The translations under genes were made by a program, and so were the position numbers. A stretch of 64,000 bases of DNA, taken from contig NZ_JAAGMD010000073.1 of NCBI RefSeq assembly GCF_010548465.1, positions 1-64,000 on the forward strand. The letters run 5' to 3'. The notes under the pieces are model-generated. The model had not been told where the DNA came from, ran no database searches, and saw only the letters and a program-made list of their open reading frames with translations. Each line of letters opens with the position of its first letter. Position 1 is the first letter of the stretch. Below are positions 6,729 through 14,200 of this stretch, piece by piece. The DNA is from Streptomyces sp. SID14436. GTDB lineage: Bacteria > Actinomycetota > Actinomycetes > Streptomycetales > Streptomycetaceae.

Positions 6729-7136
6729 ATGGCGTTGCACGGCATGACCATCGGGCAGACTGCCCGCGCTGCAGGACTCACGCGCAAGGCGGTCCGGGTC
6801 TATGAGGCCAGGGGCCTGCTGCCTGAGGCAGAGCGCAGCATGGCCGGCTACCGGCTCTACACTCTGGCCGATGTCAAGCTGCTGACCTTCATCCGCCAGG
6901 CCCGCGCTCTGGGACTCCACCTTGATGACGTCCGCGAAGTGTTGGAGATTCGCCGCGGTGGCACCCCGCCCTGCGACGCCGTCCGTGACCTCCTCGACGC
7001 CCGCATTGCTGAGATCGATGCCACCGTCGTTGATCTCTTGGCCCTGCGGCAGACCCTCACCGAGACTCGCGAGGCCGCTGGCGACCGCCCCACCGGAGAG
7101 CCTTCCACGGTCTGCTCGATCATCGAAGAGGCTTGA
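6729..7136 (+). CDS. MerR-family metal sensor, divergent to Cys-rich gene
   Basis: A 135-residue MerR protein: HTH (MTIGQTARAAGLTRKAVRVY), wing (MAGYRLYTLADV), dimer helix, and Cys82 (TPPCDAV) plus Cys129 (STVCSII). These are two of the three positions that bind Hg in Tn501 MerR (82, 117, 126), so thiophilic metal sensing is likely. ATG 6729 follows GGAGGAAGGGAG. The protein probably controls the Cys-rich gene through the dyad at 6679-6699 and may control the downstream membrane-protein gene as well. Confidence 0.87.
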   Translation: MALHGMTIGQTARAAGLTRKAVRVYEARGLLPEAERSMAGYRLYTLADVKLLTFIRQARALGLHLDDVREVLEIRRGGTPPCDAVRDLLDARIAEIDATVVDLLALRQTLTETREAAGDRPTGEPSTVCSIIEEA

Positions 7137-7278
7137 GGGAGCTGTCACAGACGGCGGGCTGCCCCATGCAGTGAGGTCATTTCTCCTCGTGAACATTCAG
7201 GCCGCTGTCGACCGCCAACCGACGCCCGAACCGATGGACAAACGCTGTCGCTTGAAGTGAACGAAGCCAGCCGCCGCC

Positions 7279-7653
7279 TTGTCCACACCGGCCCGGCAGC
7301 GCATAGTGCTGAGCCGGGCCGCTCGGAGACTGCTGGAAGTCACCCTTGCCGGTCTCGGTGCCCTGGCCGCCACGCTGGGCGCGGGGCTGTCGCTGGTCGG
7401 CCTCTGCTGTGGCGCTCTGGCCGCGGCGGGTGCGGGCACGGCCGCCACGGGCGCCGCCGTGCTGGGCCCCTGGCCGTGGCTGTTGCTGACGGCCGGGGCC
7501 ACGCTGATCACTGCCGCGCTGTTCGTGCGGCGTCGGCGGACGGCCCGTCGGGACTACCGCCTGCCGAAGCCCACCCCGCCCGATCACCGCGCCCATGGCG
7601 AGGGCGCTATCGGCCAGGATCTCCGCAGACAGGGCGGGCGGGACGCCGGCTGA
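7279..7653 (+). CDS. Small membrane protein with Cys pair, MerT-like
   Basis: A protein of about 124 residues with two membrane helices. The first carries GLSLVGLCCGALAAAGAG, with the vicinal cysteines typical of mercury transporters; a basic tail follows. It is closely similar to the protein at 12392-12709 (shared LGAGLS..GLCC core). There is no ATG: TTG 7279 or GTG 7306 are the possible starts, with no clear ribosome site, and the frame is closed by a stop at 7258. It lies downstream of a MerR gene and ends 3 bases before the convergent merA2 stop. Transport of Hg(II) is inferred. Confidence 0.68.
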   Translation: MSTPARQRIVLSRAARRLLEVTLAGLGALAATLGAGLSLVGLCCGALAAAGAGTAATGAAVLGPWPWLLLTAGATLITAALFVRRRRTARRDYRLPKPTPPDHRAHGEGAIGQDLRRQGGRDAG

Positions 7654-7655
7654 GT

Positions 7656-9089
7656 TCAGCCGGCGCAGCAGGAGAGCTTGGCGACGTCCGAGGTGAAGGT
7701 CTGGGCGGCCAGTTTGAGGGCTTCGGCCATGGTCAGGTAGGGGTGCCAGGTGTGGGCGAGCTGGTCGACGGTCAGTCCGGCGGTGATGGCGTAGGTCGCG
7801 GCGGTGATGATGTCGCCCGCGCCGTCGGCCAGGACGTGGGCGCCCAGCAGCTTTCCGGTGCCGCGTTCGGCTATGAGCTTGACCAGGCCGCGGGTGTCGC
7901 GGTTGGCCAGGGCGCGGGGTACGTACTCCAGCGGCAGGGTGCGGCACTGGCAGGCGATCCCGGCCTCGGCCAGCTGGGCGTCGGTCATCCCGACCGACGC
8001 GATGGCGGGGCTGGTGAAGGTGACCTTCGGCAGCGCGGTGTAGTCCAGGGTGCGCTCCGCCCCGTCCAGGGCATTGTCGGCGACCAGGGTGCCGTGGGCG
8101 GCGGCCACGTACACGAAGTCGGGGTGCCCGGTGACGTCGCCGGCCGCCCAGATGCGGGGGTTGCCGGTGCGCAGGTGCTCATCGACGACGACTTCGCCGC
8201 GCTCGCCGGTCTTCACGCCCACCCGCTCCAGGCCGAGGCCGTCGGTGACCGGGCGGCGTCCGGTGGCGATCAGCAGGTGGCTGGCGCGGATCTGCTGCTC
8301 GCCGTCGGGGCCGGTGAGGGTGGTGAGAATGCCGTCGCCGTCGCGGTGTACGGCGCTGGCCTGGGTGCGGGTGTGGACGGTGATGCCCTCCTCGCGGAAG
8401 ACGGCCTCGATGCCGGCGGAGATCTCCGGCTCTTCCTGGGAGGCCAGGCGGGAGCGGACGGCGATGGTGACGCGGCTGCCGAGGCGGGCGAAGAGCTGGG
8501 CCTGCTCCAGGCCGACGTAGCCGCCGCCGAGCACCAGCAGGTGCTCGGGGAGCTCATCCAGTTCCATGGCGGAGGTGGAGGTCAGGTAGCCGGCCTCCAC
8601 CAGTCCGTCGATGGGCGGCGCCCACGGGGCGGAGCCGGTGGCGATCACGTAGTGGGCGGCCTCGATGGTGGCGGTGCCGCCGTCGTTGAGCGCGACCTCC
8701 AGGGCGGGGCCGTCGTCGTTCGCCGTGAAGGTGGCGGTGCCGTGCACGATCTGCCAGCCGTACTCGGCGGCCAGATCGGTGTACTTCTCCGCCCGCAACT
8801 GCTCCACCAGCGTGTCCTTGCCGCCGATCAGTGCGGGGAAGTCGACCGCGGGCTCGGTGCCCTCCAGGCCGGGGAACCGGCTGGCCGCGCGGGCGCCGTG
8901 GCGGGCCTCGGCGGCGGCCAGCAGCGCCTTGGACGGCACACAGCCGACGTTCACGCAGGTGCCGCCGGTGGTGCCGCGCTCGACCATCACCACGCTCCTG
9001 CCCTTGCTGCGGGCGGCGATGGCCGCGGCGAACGCGCCACCTCCCGAACCGATGATCGCCAGGTCATAACCGGTGTGTGCCTGAAGCAC
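7656..9089 (-). CDS. merA: Mercuric reductase MerA (copy 2)
   Basis: A 477-residue second mercuric reductase, clearly homologous to the first copy but diverged. It has FAD motif IIGSGGGAFAAAIAA, redox Cys45/Cys50 in GTCVNVGCVPSK, NADPH fold VLGGGYVGLEQAQL, FAD motif IWAAGDVTG and the C-terminal Hg-relay pair Cys474-Cys475 (KLSCCAG). It has no N-terminal MerP-like domain. GTG 9089 has GGAGG seven bases upstream. It is divergent from the second ArsR-type merR. The NADPH site here is GGGYVG, whereas copy 1 has GGNAIG; both loops lie at the dinucleotide-binding turn, so the two enzymes may differ in cofactor use or stability. Confidence 0.95.
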   Translation of the reverse strand: MLQAHTGYDLAIIGSGGGAFAAAIAARSKGRSVVMVERGTTGGTCVNVGCVPSKALLAAAEARHGARAASRFPGLEGTEPAVDFPALIGGKDTLVEQLRAEKYTDLAAEYGWQIVHGTATFTANDDGPALEVALNDGGTATIEAAHYVIATGSAPWAPPIDGLVEAGYLTSTSAMELDELPEHLLVLGGGYVGLEQAQLFARLGSRVTIAVRSRLASQEEPEISAGIEAVFREEGITVHTRTQASAVHRDGDGILTTLTGPDGEQQIRASHLLIATGRRPVTDGLGLERVGVKTGERGEVVVDEHLRTGNPRIWAAGDVTGHPDFVYVAAAHGTLVADNALDGAERTLDYTALPKVTFTSPAIASVGMTDAQLAEAGIACQCRTLPLEYVPRALANRDTRGLVKLIAERGTGKLLGAHVLADGAGDIITAATYAITAGLTVDQLAHTWHPYLTMAEALKLAAQTFTSDVAKLSCCAG

Positions 9090-9147
9090 AGCACTACCTC
9101 CCTCAGTGGGGGCCGGACGCTCCCGCCGAACCCGTTTCCTATGCGGC

Positions 9148-9193
9148 TTGCCGAATGGCAGACGGCCACCATACTATGCGGACAAGCGAATAG
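9148..9193 (+). promoter_or_regulatory. merR promoter and operator, divergent mer unit 2
   Basis: TTGCCG (9148-9153) and TACTAT (9172-9177) with an 18-bp spacer match the promoter of unit 1 exactly. The inverted repeat over the -10 is CTATGCG-GACAAG-CGAATAG (9174-9193), with one arm mismatch. The conservation between the two copies while the spacer sequence has drifted argues that these hexamers and arms are under selection. Confidence 0.75.
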
Positions 9194-9216
9194 CTGCTTG
9201 TGGAAAGGCTCTGCCT

Positions 9217-9603
9217 ATGAAAACCCCTGCCCTTGCCGGCTCACCGGACACGGCCGCCGCGGCCGAGGTGCCGTGCATCCATCTGGACACCACAGCCCGG
9301 TTCTTCCGCGCGCTCGCGGACCCCACCCGGCTGAAGCTGCTGGAGTTCATCCAGCGCGGCGAGCGCACCTCGGCCGAATGCGTCGAGCACGCCGGGATCT
9401 CGCAGCCGAGGGTGTCGGTGCACCTGTCCTGTCTCGTGGACTGCGGCTACGTCACCGCCCGCCGGGACGGCAAGAAACTGCGCTACTCCGTCGGCGACCC
9501 CCGCGTCGCGGATCTGATCATGCTGGCCCGGTCCCTGGCCGCCGACAACGCCGCCGCCCTGGACTGCTGCCCCCGCATCCCCGCAAAGGGGGACCCGCGA
9601 TGA
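9217..9603 (+). CDS. merR: ArsR/SmtB-family mercury repressor MerR (copy 2)
   Basis: A 128-residue winged-helix repressor nearly matching copy 1 through the DNA-binding core (TTARFFRALADPTRLKLLEF, GISQPRVSVHLSCLVDCGYV). In the metal region TCAEC of copy 1 has become TSAEC, leaving one fewer cysteine, while a Cys-Cys pair near the end (ALDCCPR) is gained. Metal affinity may differ from copy 1. ATG 9217 is preceded by GGAAAGG, and the stop overlaps the next start as ATGA. Confidence 0.9.
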   Translation: MKTPALAGSPDTAAAAEVPCIHLDTTARFFRALADPTRLKLLEFIQRGERTSAECVEHAGISQPRVSVHLSCLVDCGYVTARRDGKKLRYSVGDPRVADLIMLARSLAADNAAALDCCPRIPAKGDPR

Positions 9604-9902
9604 CGCGCCCGCCCACCCAGCCCGGCGAGCGCCGAGGCGGTCTGCTCGGCACCCTCGGAATGGTCGGCGTCGTGCTGCTGCCCGTCCTGTGCTGCGCCGG
9701 GCCGGTACTGCTGGCCGGCGGCGCTTTGGCCGGACTCGGCGGGGCCCTGGTCAGTCCCTGGCTGCTGGCCCCGGCCGCGGTCCTGCTGGCCGGCGGTCTC
9801 CTCTGGTGGCTGCGCCGCCGCCCCACCGGCAGCGGCGATTCCTGCTGCCCGCTGCCCGCCCGCACCGACCAGCACGACCGCGACCTGCTCCGCAAGCCCT
9901 GA
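9600..9902 (+). CDS. Small di-cysteine membrane protein, MerT/MerF-like mercury importer (copy 2)
   Basis: A 100-residue protein with two membrane helices (about 14-40 and 43-70). Cys31-Cys32 lie within the first (LPVLCCAGPVLLAGG) and Cys82-Cys83 in the cytoplasmic-type basic tail. It is the counterpart of 5715-6038, translationally coupled to merR copy 2 through ATGA. The two Cys pairs suggest a relay: capture in the membrane, then transfer to the tail and on to MerA. That mechanism is inferred from MerT/MerF. Confidence 0.82.
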   Translation: MTRPPTQPGERRGGLLGTLGMVGVVLLPVLCCAGPVLLAGGALAGLGGALVSPWLLAPAAVLLAGGLLWWLRRRPTGSGDSCCPLPARTDQHDRDLLRKP

Positions 9903-10006
9903 GCAGGTCGGCGACCGGCACCGCCACGACACGCGTATCCGCCCGCCCGCTCCGCCGCCGACCGGGACAAACTCCCGTCCCGCCTCCGAGGAAGGCCCGC
10001 ACCACC

Positions 10007-10567
10007 ATGACCTCCCCGTCCCCCACCGCCCGCCGCACCCGCCTGCGCCGCCGCACAGTCCTGGCCCTCGCCGCCGCCACCGCCGCCGTACTCACCCTGT
10101 CCGCCTGCGGCACCGCCACCACCGGCTCCACGGCCAAGACTGACACCGTCAGCGGCAGTTCCGCCGCAGCCAAGACGGACACCGTCACCCTCCTCGACGA
10201 CACCACGCTGGCGGTGCCCGGAAAGAAGCCCGCCGCTCTGTTCTTCTTCTCCGTGGGCTGCGGCGAGTGCGCCGGAGGTGCCAAGTCGCTGGACAAGGCT
10301 GCCAAGGCGTTCGGGGACAAGGCCACCTTCCTCGCGGTGGACATGGACCCGAGCGAGTCGAAGACGACCATCATGCAGTTCCTCGACTACATCAAGGCGC
10401 CCGGACTGGCCACCACCGTCGACAAGGGCGCCGCCCTGTCCCTGCGCTACCAGGTCTCGGCCCTGTCCACGCTGATCGTCGTCGACCCCCAGGGCAAGGT
10501 CACCTACCGGGCCACCGACCCGTCGGCCGACCAGATCCAGGCCGCCTTGAAGAAGGCGGGCGCGTGA
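10007..10567 (+). CDS. Thioredoxin-like (TlpA-type) lipoprotein
   Basis: A 186-residue exported lipoprotein: basic N-terminus, hydrophobic stretch and lipobox LSAC with Cys34 as the lipidated residue, then a Ser/Thr/Ala-rich linker. A thioredoxin fold follows with active site Cys85-Gly-Glu-Cys88 (SVGCGECAGG) and the cis-loop region ALSTLIVVD. It would sit on the outer face of the membrane and exchange thiols with the CcdA protein encoded next; the genes share the bases TGATG. ATG 10007 follows GAGGAAGG. Its presence in a mer operon suggests keeping Hg-binding cysteines reduced or capturing Hg outside the cell. That is inference. Confidence 0.85.
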   Translation: MTSPSPTARRTRLRRRTVLALAAATAAVLTLSACGTATTGSTAKTDTVSGSSAAAKTDTVTLLDDTTLAVPGKKPAALFFFSVGCGECAGGAKSLDKAAKAFGDKATFLAVDMDPSESKTTIMQFLDYIKAPGLATTVDKGAALSLRYQVSALSTLIVVDPQGKVTYRATDPSADQIQAALKKAGA

Positions 10568-11523
10568 TGAACGGCCTGCTCACCCTCGCCTTCGCCGCCG
10601 GGATGCTCGCCCCGGTCAACCCATGCGGCTTCGCCCTGCTGCCCGCCTGGATCACCTCCGCCCTCGGCGAAAACGACACCTCCCCGCTGCCGGTACGCCT
10701 CACCCGCGCCCTGCGCTCCGGCGCCGCCCTCACCCTCGGCTTCGCCGGCACCCTCGCCGCTGCCGGGCTCATCGTCAGCGCCGGGGCCCGCGCCCTGATC
10801 CGTGCCGCCCCCTGGCTCGGCCTGGCCACCGGCATCATCCTGCTGCTCCTCGGCGCCTTCATGCTCACCGGCCGCGCGCTCAGCCTGCGGCTGAACCTGC
10901 CCACCGGTACCCGCCGGTCGGCGGGCCCGCCGACCGCCCGGCGCATGGTGGTCTTCGGCGCCGGCTACGCCGCCGCGTCCCTGTCCTGCACCTTCGGTGT
11001 GCTGCTCGCCGTCATCGCCCAGGCCCAGGCCACCGCCAGCTTCGCCGGGCTCCTCGCGGTCTTCGCCGCCTACGCCGCCGGATCGGCCGCCGTGCTGCTG
11101 CTCGTCGCGGTCACCACCGCCGCCGCAGGCGCCGCCCTCACCCGCAAGATCACCGCCTTGGCCCGGCACGGCACCCGCATCACCGCCGCCGTCCTCGTCC
11201 TCACCGGCGCCTACCTGGCCTGGTACTGGTACCCCGCCGCCACCGGCGGCCCCGCCACCGCCGCCCCCGGCGGCGGCCTCGCCGCCTGGTCCGCCACCGC
11301 GACCGCCTGGATCCAGGGCCACACCACCACCATCGCCGTCACCGCTCTCGTGGTCGTCCTCGCCGTCACCGCCGCCGCCCTGCGCCACCGCAGGCGGCAG
11401 GCCGCCCGCAACGCCGCTCCCACCGGGGCAGCCCCCTCTGCCGAGGCGGACTGCTGTGCGCCCCAGCCCGTCCCCACCCCGGCCGCCGCCCCGGACCGCG
11501 ACAATCCCGGCCACTGCTGCTGA
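10567..11523 (+). CDS. CcdA/DsbD-type thiol-electron transmembrane transporter
   Basis: A 318-residue integral membrane protein with six or more hydrophobic segments. The two conserved CcdA cysteines are seen in PVNPCGFALLPAW (Cys20) and ASLSCTFGVLL (Cys141). CcdA carries reducing equivalents from cytoplasmic thioredoxin to extracytoplasmic thioredoxin-like proteins, here most likely the lipoprotein encoded immediately upstream. Beyond the usual domain there is an extra helix and a tail with Cys-Cys pairs (ADCCAPQ and the terminal HCC). Such a metal-binding-like tail is unusual for CcdA and fits the mercury setting. Confidence 0.87.
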   Translation: MNGLLTLAFAAGMLAPVNPCGFALLPAWITSALGENDTSPLPVRLTRALRSGAALTLGFAGTLAAAGLIVSAGARALIRAAPWLGLATGIILLLLGAFMLTGRALSLRLNLPTGTRRSAGPPTARRMVVFGAGYAAASLSCTFGVLLAVIAQAQATASFAGLLAVFAAYAAGSAAVLLLVAVTTAAAGAALTRKITALARHGTRITAAVLVLTGAYLAWYWYPAATGGPATAAPGGGLAAWSATATAWIQGHTTTIAVTALVVVLAVTAAALRHRRRQAARNAAPTGAAPSAEADCCAPQPVPTPAAAPDRDNPGHCC

Positions 11524-11594
11524 CCACGCCCCATCTCTGCGGCCGGGAAACGGATAAAGCCCCGGCCGCAGGCATGCAGAACGGACACTGCTCC

Positions 11595-12230
11595 ATGACC
11601 ATGCCAGCAGCCCGCGAGACGGCCACCCCAGCCGTGCACAAGAGCAGGCACGCGACGTTCGGCGCCAGCCGGACGCTCGCCCTCCTACTGATCCTGGGCG
11701 GCTCCCTCGGCCTGCTCGCCTCGGCCGTGCTCACGCACGACAAGATGGAACTGCTCGCCAACCCGGACTACGTCTCGGCGTGCAGCATCAACCCGGTGCT
11801 GTCCTGCAACAACATCATGAAGAGCTGGCAGGCCAGCACCTTCGGCTTCCCCAACCCCTTCATCGGCTGGGCCGCCTTCCCCGCCGTCATCGCCATCGGC
11901 GCGGGACTGCTGGCTGGCGCCCGCTACCGGCGCTGGCACTGGCTGGGCCTGCAGGCCGGCACCGTCTTCGGCATCGGCCTCATCACCTGGCTGCAGTACT
12001 CCTCGCTGTATGCCATCGGCGCACTGTGCCTGTGGTGCACCCTCGTATGGGCCGTGACGATCCTCATCTTCTGGTACACCACCGTGCACAACATCCAGCA
12101 CGGGCTCATCCCCGCCCCCGACCGGGTACGCTGCACTGTCGCCGAGTTCCACTGGGCCGTACCCGTCCTGTGGATCGGCATCATCGCGCTGCTGATCCTG
12201 ACCAGGTGGGGCAGCGCCCTGTGGGCCTGA
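11595..12230 (+). CDS. Vitamin K epoxide reductase (VKOR) family protein
   Basis: A 211-residue polytopic membrane protein. It shows the VKOR signature: the loop pair Cys63 and Cys71 (ACSINPVLSCNN) and the CXXC Cys145/Cys148 (GALCLWCTLVW) in a later helix. Bacterial VKOR homologues use quinone to reoxidise DsbA-like proteins. Having an oxidising VKOR beside a reducing CcdA/thioredoxin pair implies a redox cycle outside the membrane. ATG 11595 is taken as start; ATG 11574 in the same frame is possible, and neither has a strong ribosome site. Confidence 0.9.
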   Translation: MTMPAARETATPAVHKSRHATFGASRTLALLLILGGSLGLLASAVLTHDKMELLANPDYVSACSINPVLSCNNIMKSWQASTFGFPNPFIGWAAFPAVIAIGAGLLAGARYRRWHWLGLQAGTVFGIGLITWLQYSSLYAIGALCLWCTLVWAVTILIFWYTTVHNIQHGLIPAPDRVRCTVAEFHWAVPVLWIGIIALLILTRWGSALWA

Positions 12231-12391
12231 CCCCCAGCCCCCGAAGCCCCGGCCGCCAACCCCCGTGGGAGCCGGGAGGGCGGTCGGCTGCCGCATCCCC
12301 CCGAGCGGCAGTCGGCCACACCCTCACCCCTGCCCGCCCCGGCCCCTGGAGTCCAGCCGATGCACACAGCGCCCCCGCCCGGCTACGCCGG

Positions 12392-12709
12392 GTGCTCGGC
12401 CACCTGCTGACGGCCACGCTCGCCGCGCTCGGGGCCCTCGGCACGGCCCTCGGCGCCGGGCTGTCCATGATCGGCCTGTGCTGCACCGGCCCAGCCCTGG
12501 CCACCGCCGCCGCAGGCGGTGCAGCCACCGGGGCCGCCGCCTCCGTCACCCCTGTGACCTGGCCCTTCTGGACAGCCGGAGCCGTCCTGCTCACCGCCGC
12601 CGCATTGTGGCACCGCCGCCACCGCACCTCCACCTGCCGCAGCCGCCGCATGCCGCCCGGATCACCCGAACAGCCCCGCCCCTCCGGCCCCACCGGCCCG
12701 CACGGCTGA
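12392..12709 (+). CDS. Small membrane protein with Cys pair, MerT-like, uncertain start
   Basis: A protein of about 105 residues with two membrane helices and the core LGAGLSMIGLCCTGPALA, strongly like the protein at 7279-7653. Only GTG 12392 offers an in-frame start, without a ribosome site. ATG 12360 has GGAG upstream but is out of frame. Loss of one CA from CACACA right after it would give MHSAPARLRRVLG in this frame, matching the N-terminus of the paralogue (STPARQR). The gene may thus carry a 2-base slip. Mercury transport is inferred from the Cys pair and position. Confidence 0.62.
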   Translation: MLGHLLTATLAALGALGTALGAGLSMIGLCCTGPALATAAAGGAATGAAASVTPVTWPFWTAGAVLLTAAALWHRRHRTSTCRSRRMPPGSPEQPRPSGPTGPHG

Positions 12710-12781
12710 GGATCTTCACACGCCCCAGTACGCACCGTCCGCACCGGGCTGGACAGGCAGAGACACAGAAGGAGTCCTCTC

Positions 12782-14158
12782 ATGGCCGAGCGGTACGACA
12801 CCCTGGTGATCGGCGGCGGCATGGCCGGCCTGCCCCTGGCCCTGCGCGCAGCAAGACACGGCCGGGTCGCCTTCGTGGAGAAGGAGAAACTCGGCGGCAC
12901 CTGCCTCAACCGCGGCTGCATCCCCACCAAGACGATGATCGCCTCCGCAGCGGTGGCCCACCAGGTGCGCCGGGCCGCCGAGTTCGGCGTCCACGTCCCC
13001 GCCCCCAGCGTGGACCTGGCCGCCGTGGTCGCGCGCAAGAACGCGATCGTGGAGACGATCCGCTCCGGCTCATACAAGACGGTCGGCAAGGCCGACCAGA
13101 TCGACTTCTATCCCGCCGAGGGACGCTTCACCGCGCCCCGGCGGCTGCGCGTGGACCACACCGAGATCGAGGCCGACAAGATCTTCCTGGTCACCGGCCT
13201 GCGCACCACCATCCCCGCCATCGACGGCCTGGAGACCACCCCGTACTACACCTCCCGCACCCTGCTCGACCTCACCGACCTGCCCGAGCACCTGATCGTG
13301 GTGGGCGGCGGCTACATCGGCTGCGAGTTCGCCCAGATGTTCGCCCGCTTCGGCTCCCGCGTGACGCTCATCCAGCGCGCCGAGCGACTGCTGCCCGCCG
13401 AGGACCCCGACATCTCCGCTGCCGTCACCGACGGCTTCACCGCCGACGGCATCACCGTCCTGACCGGCACCACCTGCACCGCCGTCGACGGCCGCCCCGG
13501 AAACATCCGGGCCGGCTGCCAGGGCAGCGAGACCGGCGAGATCAACGGCAGCCACCTCCTCATCGCCACCGGCCGCACCCCCAACACCGACATCCTCGGC
13601 CTCGAACACCTCGGGCTGGCCCCCGACGAGCGCGGCTTCCTGCCCGTCGACGACCTGCTGCGCACCGCGGCCGAGGACGTGTGGGCGCTCGGCGACATCC
13701 GCGGCGGGCCGATGTTCACCCACACCGCCCGCGACGACGCCGACATCGCCTACCGCACCACCTACCGCGGCCAGAACCGCTCCACCAACGGGCGGATCGT
13801 GCCGCACGCGGTGTTCACCGACCCCGAGGTCGGCTCCGTCGGACTGACCGAACCCGCCGCCCGCGCCGCCGGACACCAGGTCCTCATCGGCCGCCAGGAC
13901 TTCACCGGCGTCGTCAAGGCCCGCGCCATCGGCAACACCCGCGGCCTGATCAAATTCGTCGTCGACGCCTCAACCGACAAGATCTTGGGCTGCCACATCG
14001 CCGGCCCCGACGGCGGGAACCTCGTCCACGAGGCCGTCATCGCCATGACCTGCGGCGCCACCTACAGCGACATCGCCCGCGCCATCCACATCCACCCCAC
14101 CCTCGCCGAGGGCGTCAACACCGCCGCCGGCGGCGTCCACCGGGAGATCGGCACCTGA
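12782..14158 (+). CDS. MerA-like pyridine nucleotide-disulfide oxidoreductase
   Basis: A 458-residue flavoprotein with FAD motif LVIGGGMAGLPLALRAA, redox Cys41/Cys46 (GTCLNRGCIPTK), NAD(P)H motif VVGGGYIGCEFAQMF, FAD motif VWALGDIRGG and the C-terminal dimer-interface His region (IHIHPTLAEG). The C-terminus ends HREIGT and lacks the Cys pair of MerA, so Hg(II) may not be its direct substrate. It could reduce a dithiol carrier, a low-molecular-weight disulfide or an unknown thiol. It has a strong ribosome site (GAAGGAG) before ATG 12782. It ends the redox run that begins at merR copy 2. Confidence 0.88.
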   Translation: MAERYDTLVIGGGMAGLPLALRAARHGRVAFVEKEKLGGTCLNRGCIPTKTMIASAAVAHQVRRAAEFGVHVPAPSVDLAAVVARKNAIVETIRSGSYKTVGKADQIDFYPAEGRFTAPRRLRVDHTEIEADKIFLVTGLRTTIPAIDGLETTPYYTSRTLLDLTDLPEHLIVVGGGYIGCEFAQMFARFGSRVTLIQRAERLLPAEDPDISAAVTDGFTADGITVLTGTTCTAVDGRPGNIRAGCQGSETGEINGSHLLIATGRTPNTDILGLEHLGLAPDERGFLPVDDLLRTAAEDVWALGDIRGGPMFTHTARDDADIAYRTTYRGQNRSTNGRIVPHAVFTDPEVGSVGLTEPAARAAGHQVLIGRQDFTGVVKARAIGNTRGLIKFVVDASTDKILGCHIAGPDGGNLVHEAVIAMTCGATYSDIARAIHIHPTLAEGVNTAAGGVHREIGT

Positions 14159-14200
14159 CCCTCCGGGCCCGGTGGTGGCAAAAGACCGCCCGCAGCATTG

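Noticed and set aside
6370-6747. Plus-strand frame of 125 codons with a good ribosome site (GGGGAGGAATCCACCG before ATG 6370)
   Set aside because: It reads through the Cys-rich gene and its promoter in antisense, and the translation looks like neither a membrane nor a metal protein.
7257-9902. Very long plus-strand open frame of 881 codons antisense to merA copy 2
   Set aside because: It is the usual antisense shadow of a GC-rich gene; the real minus-strand gene has all MerA motifs.
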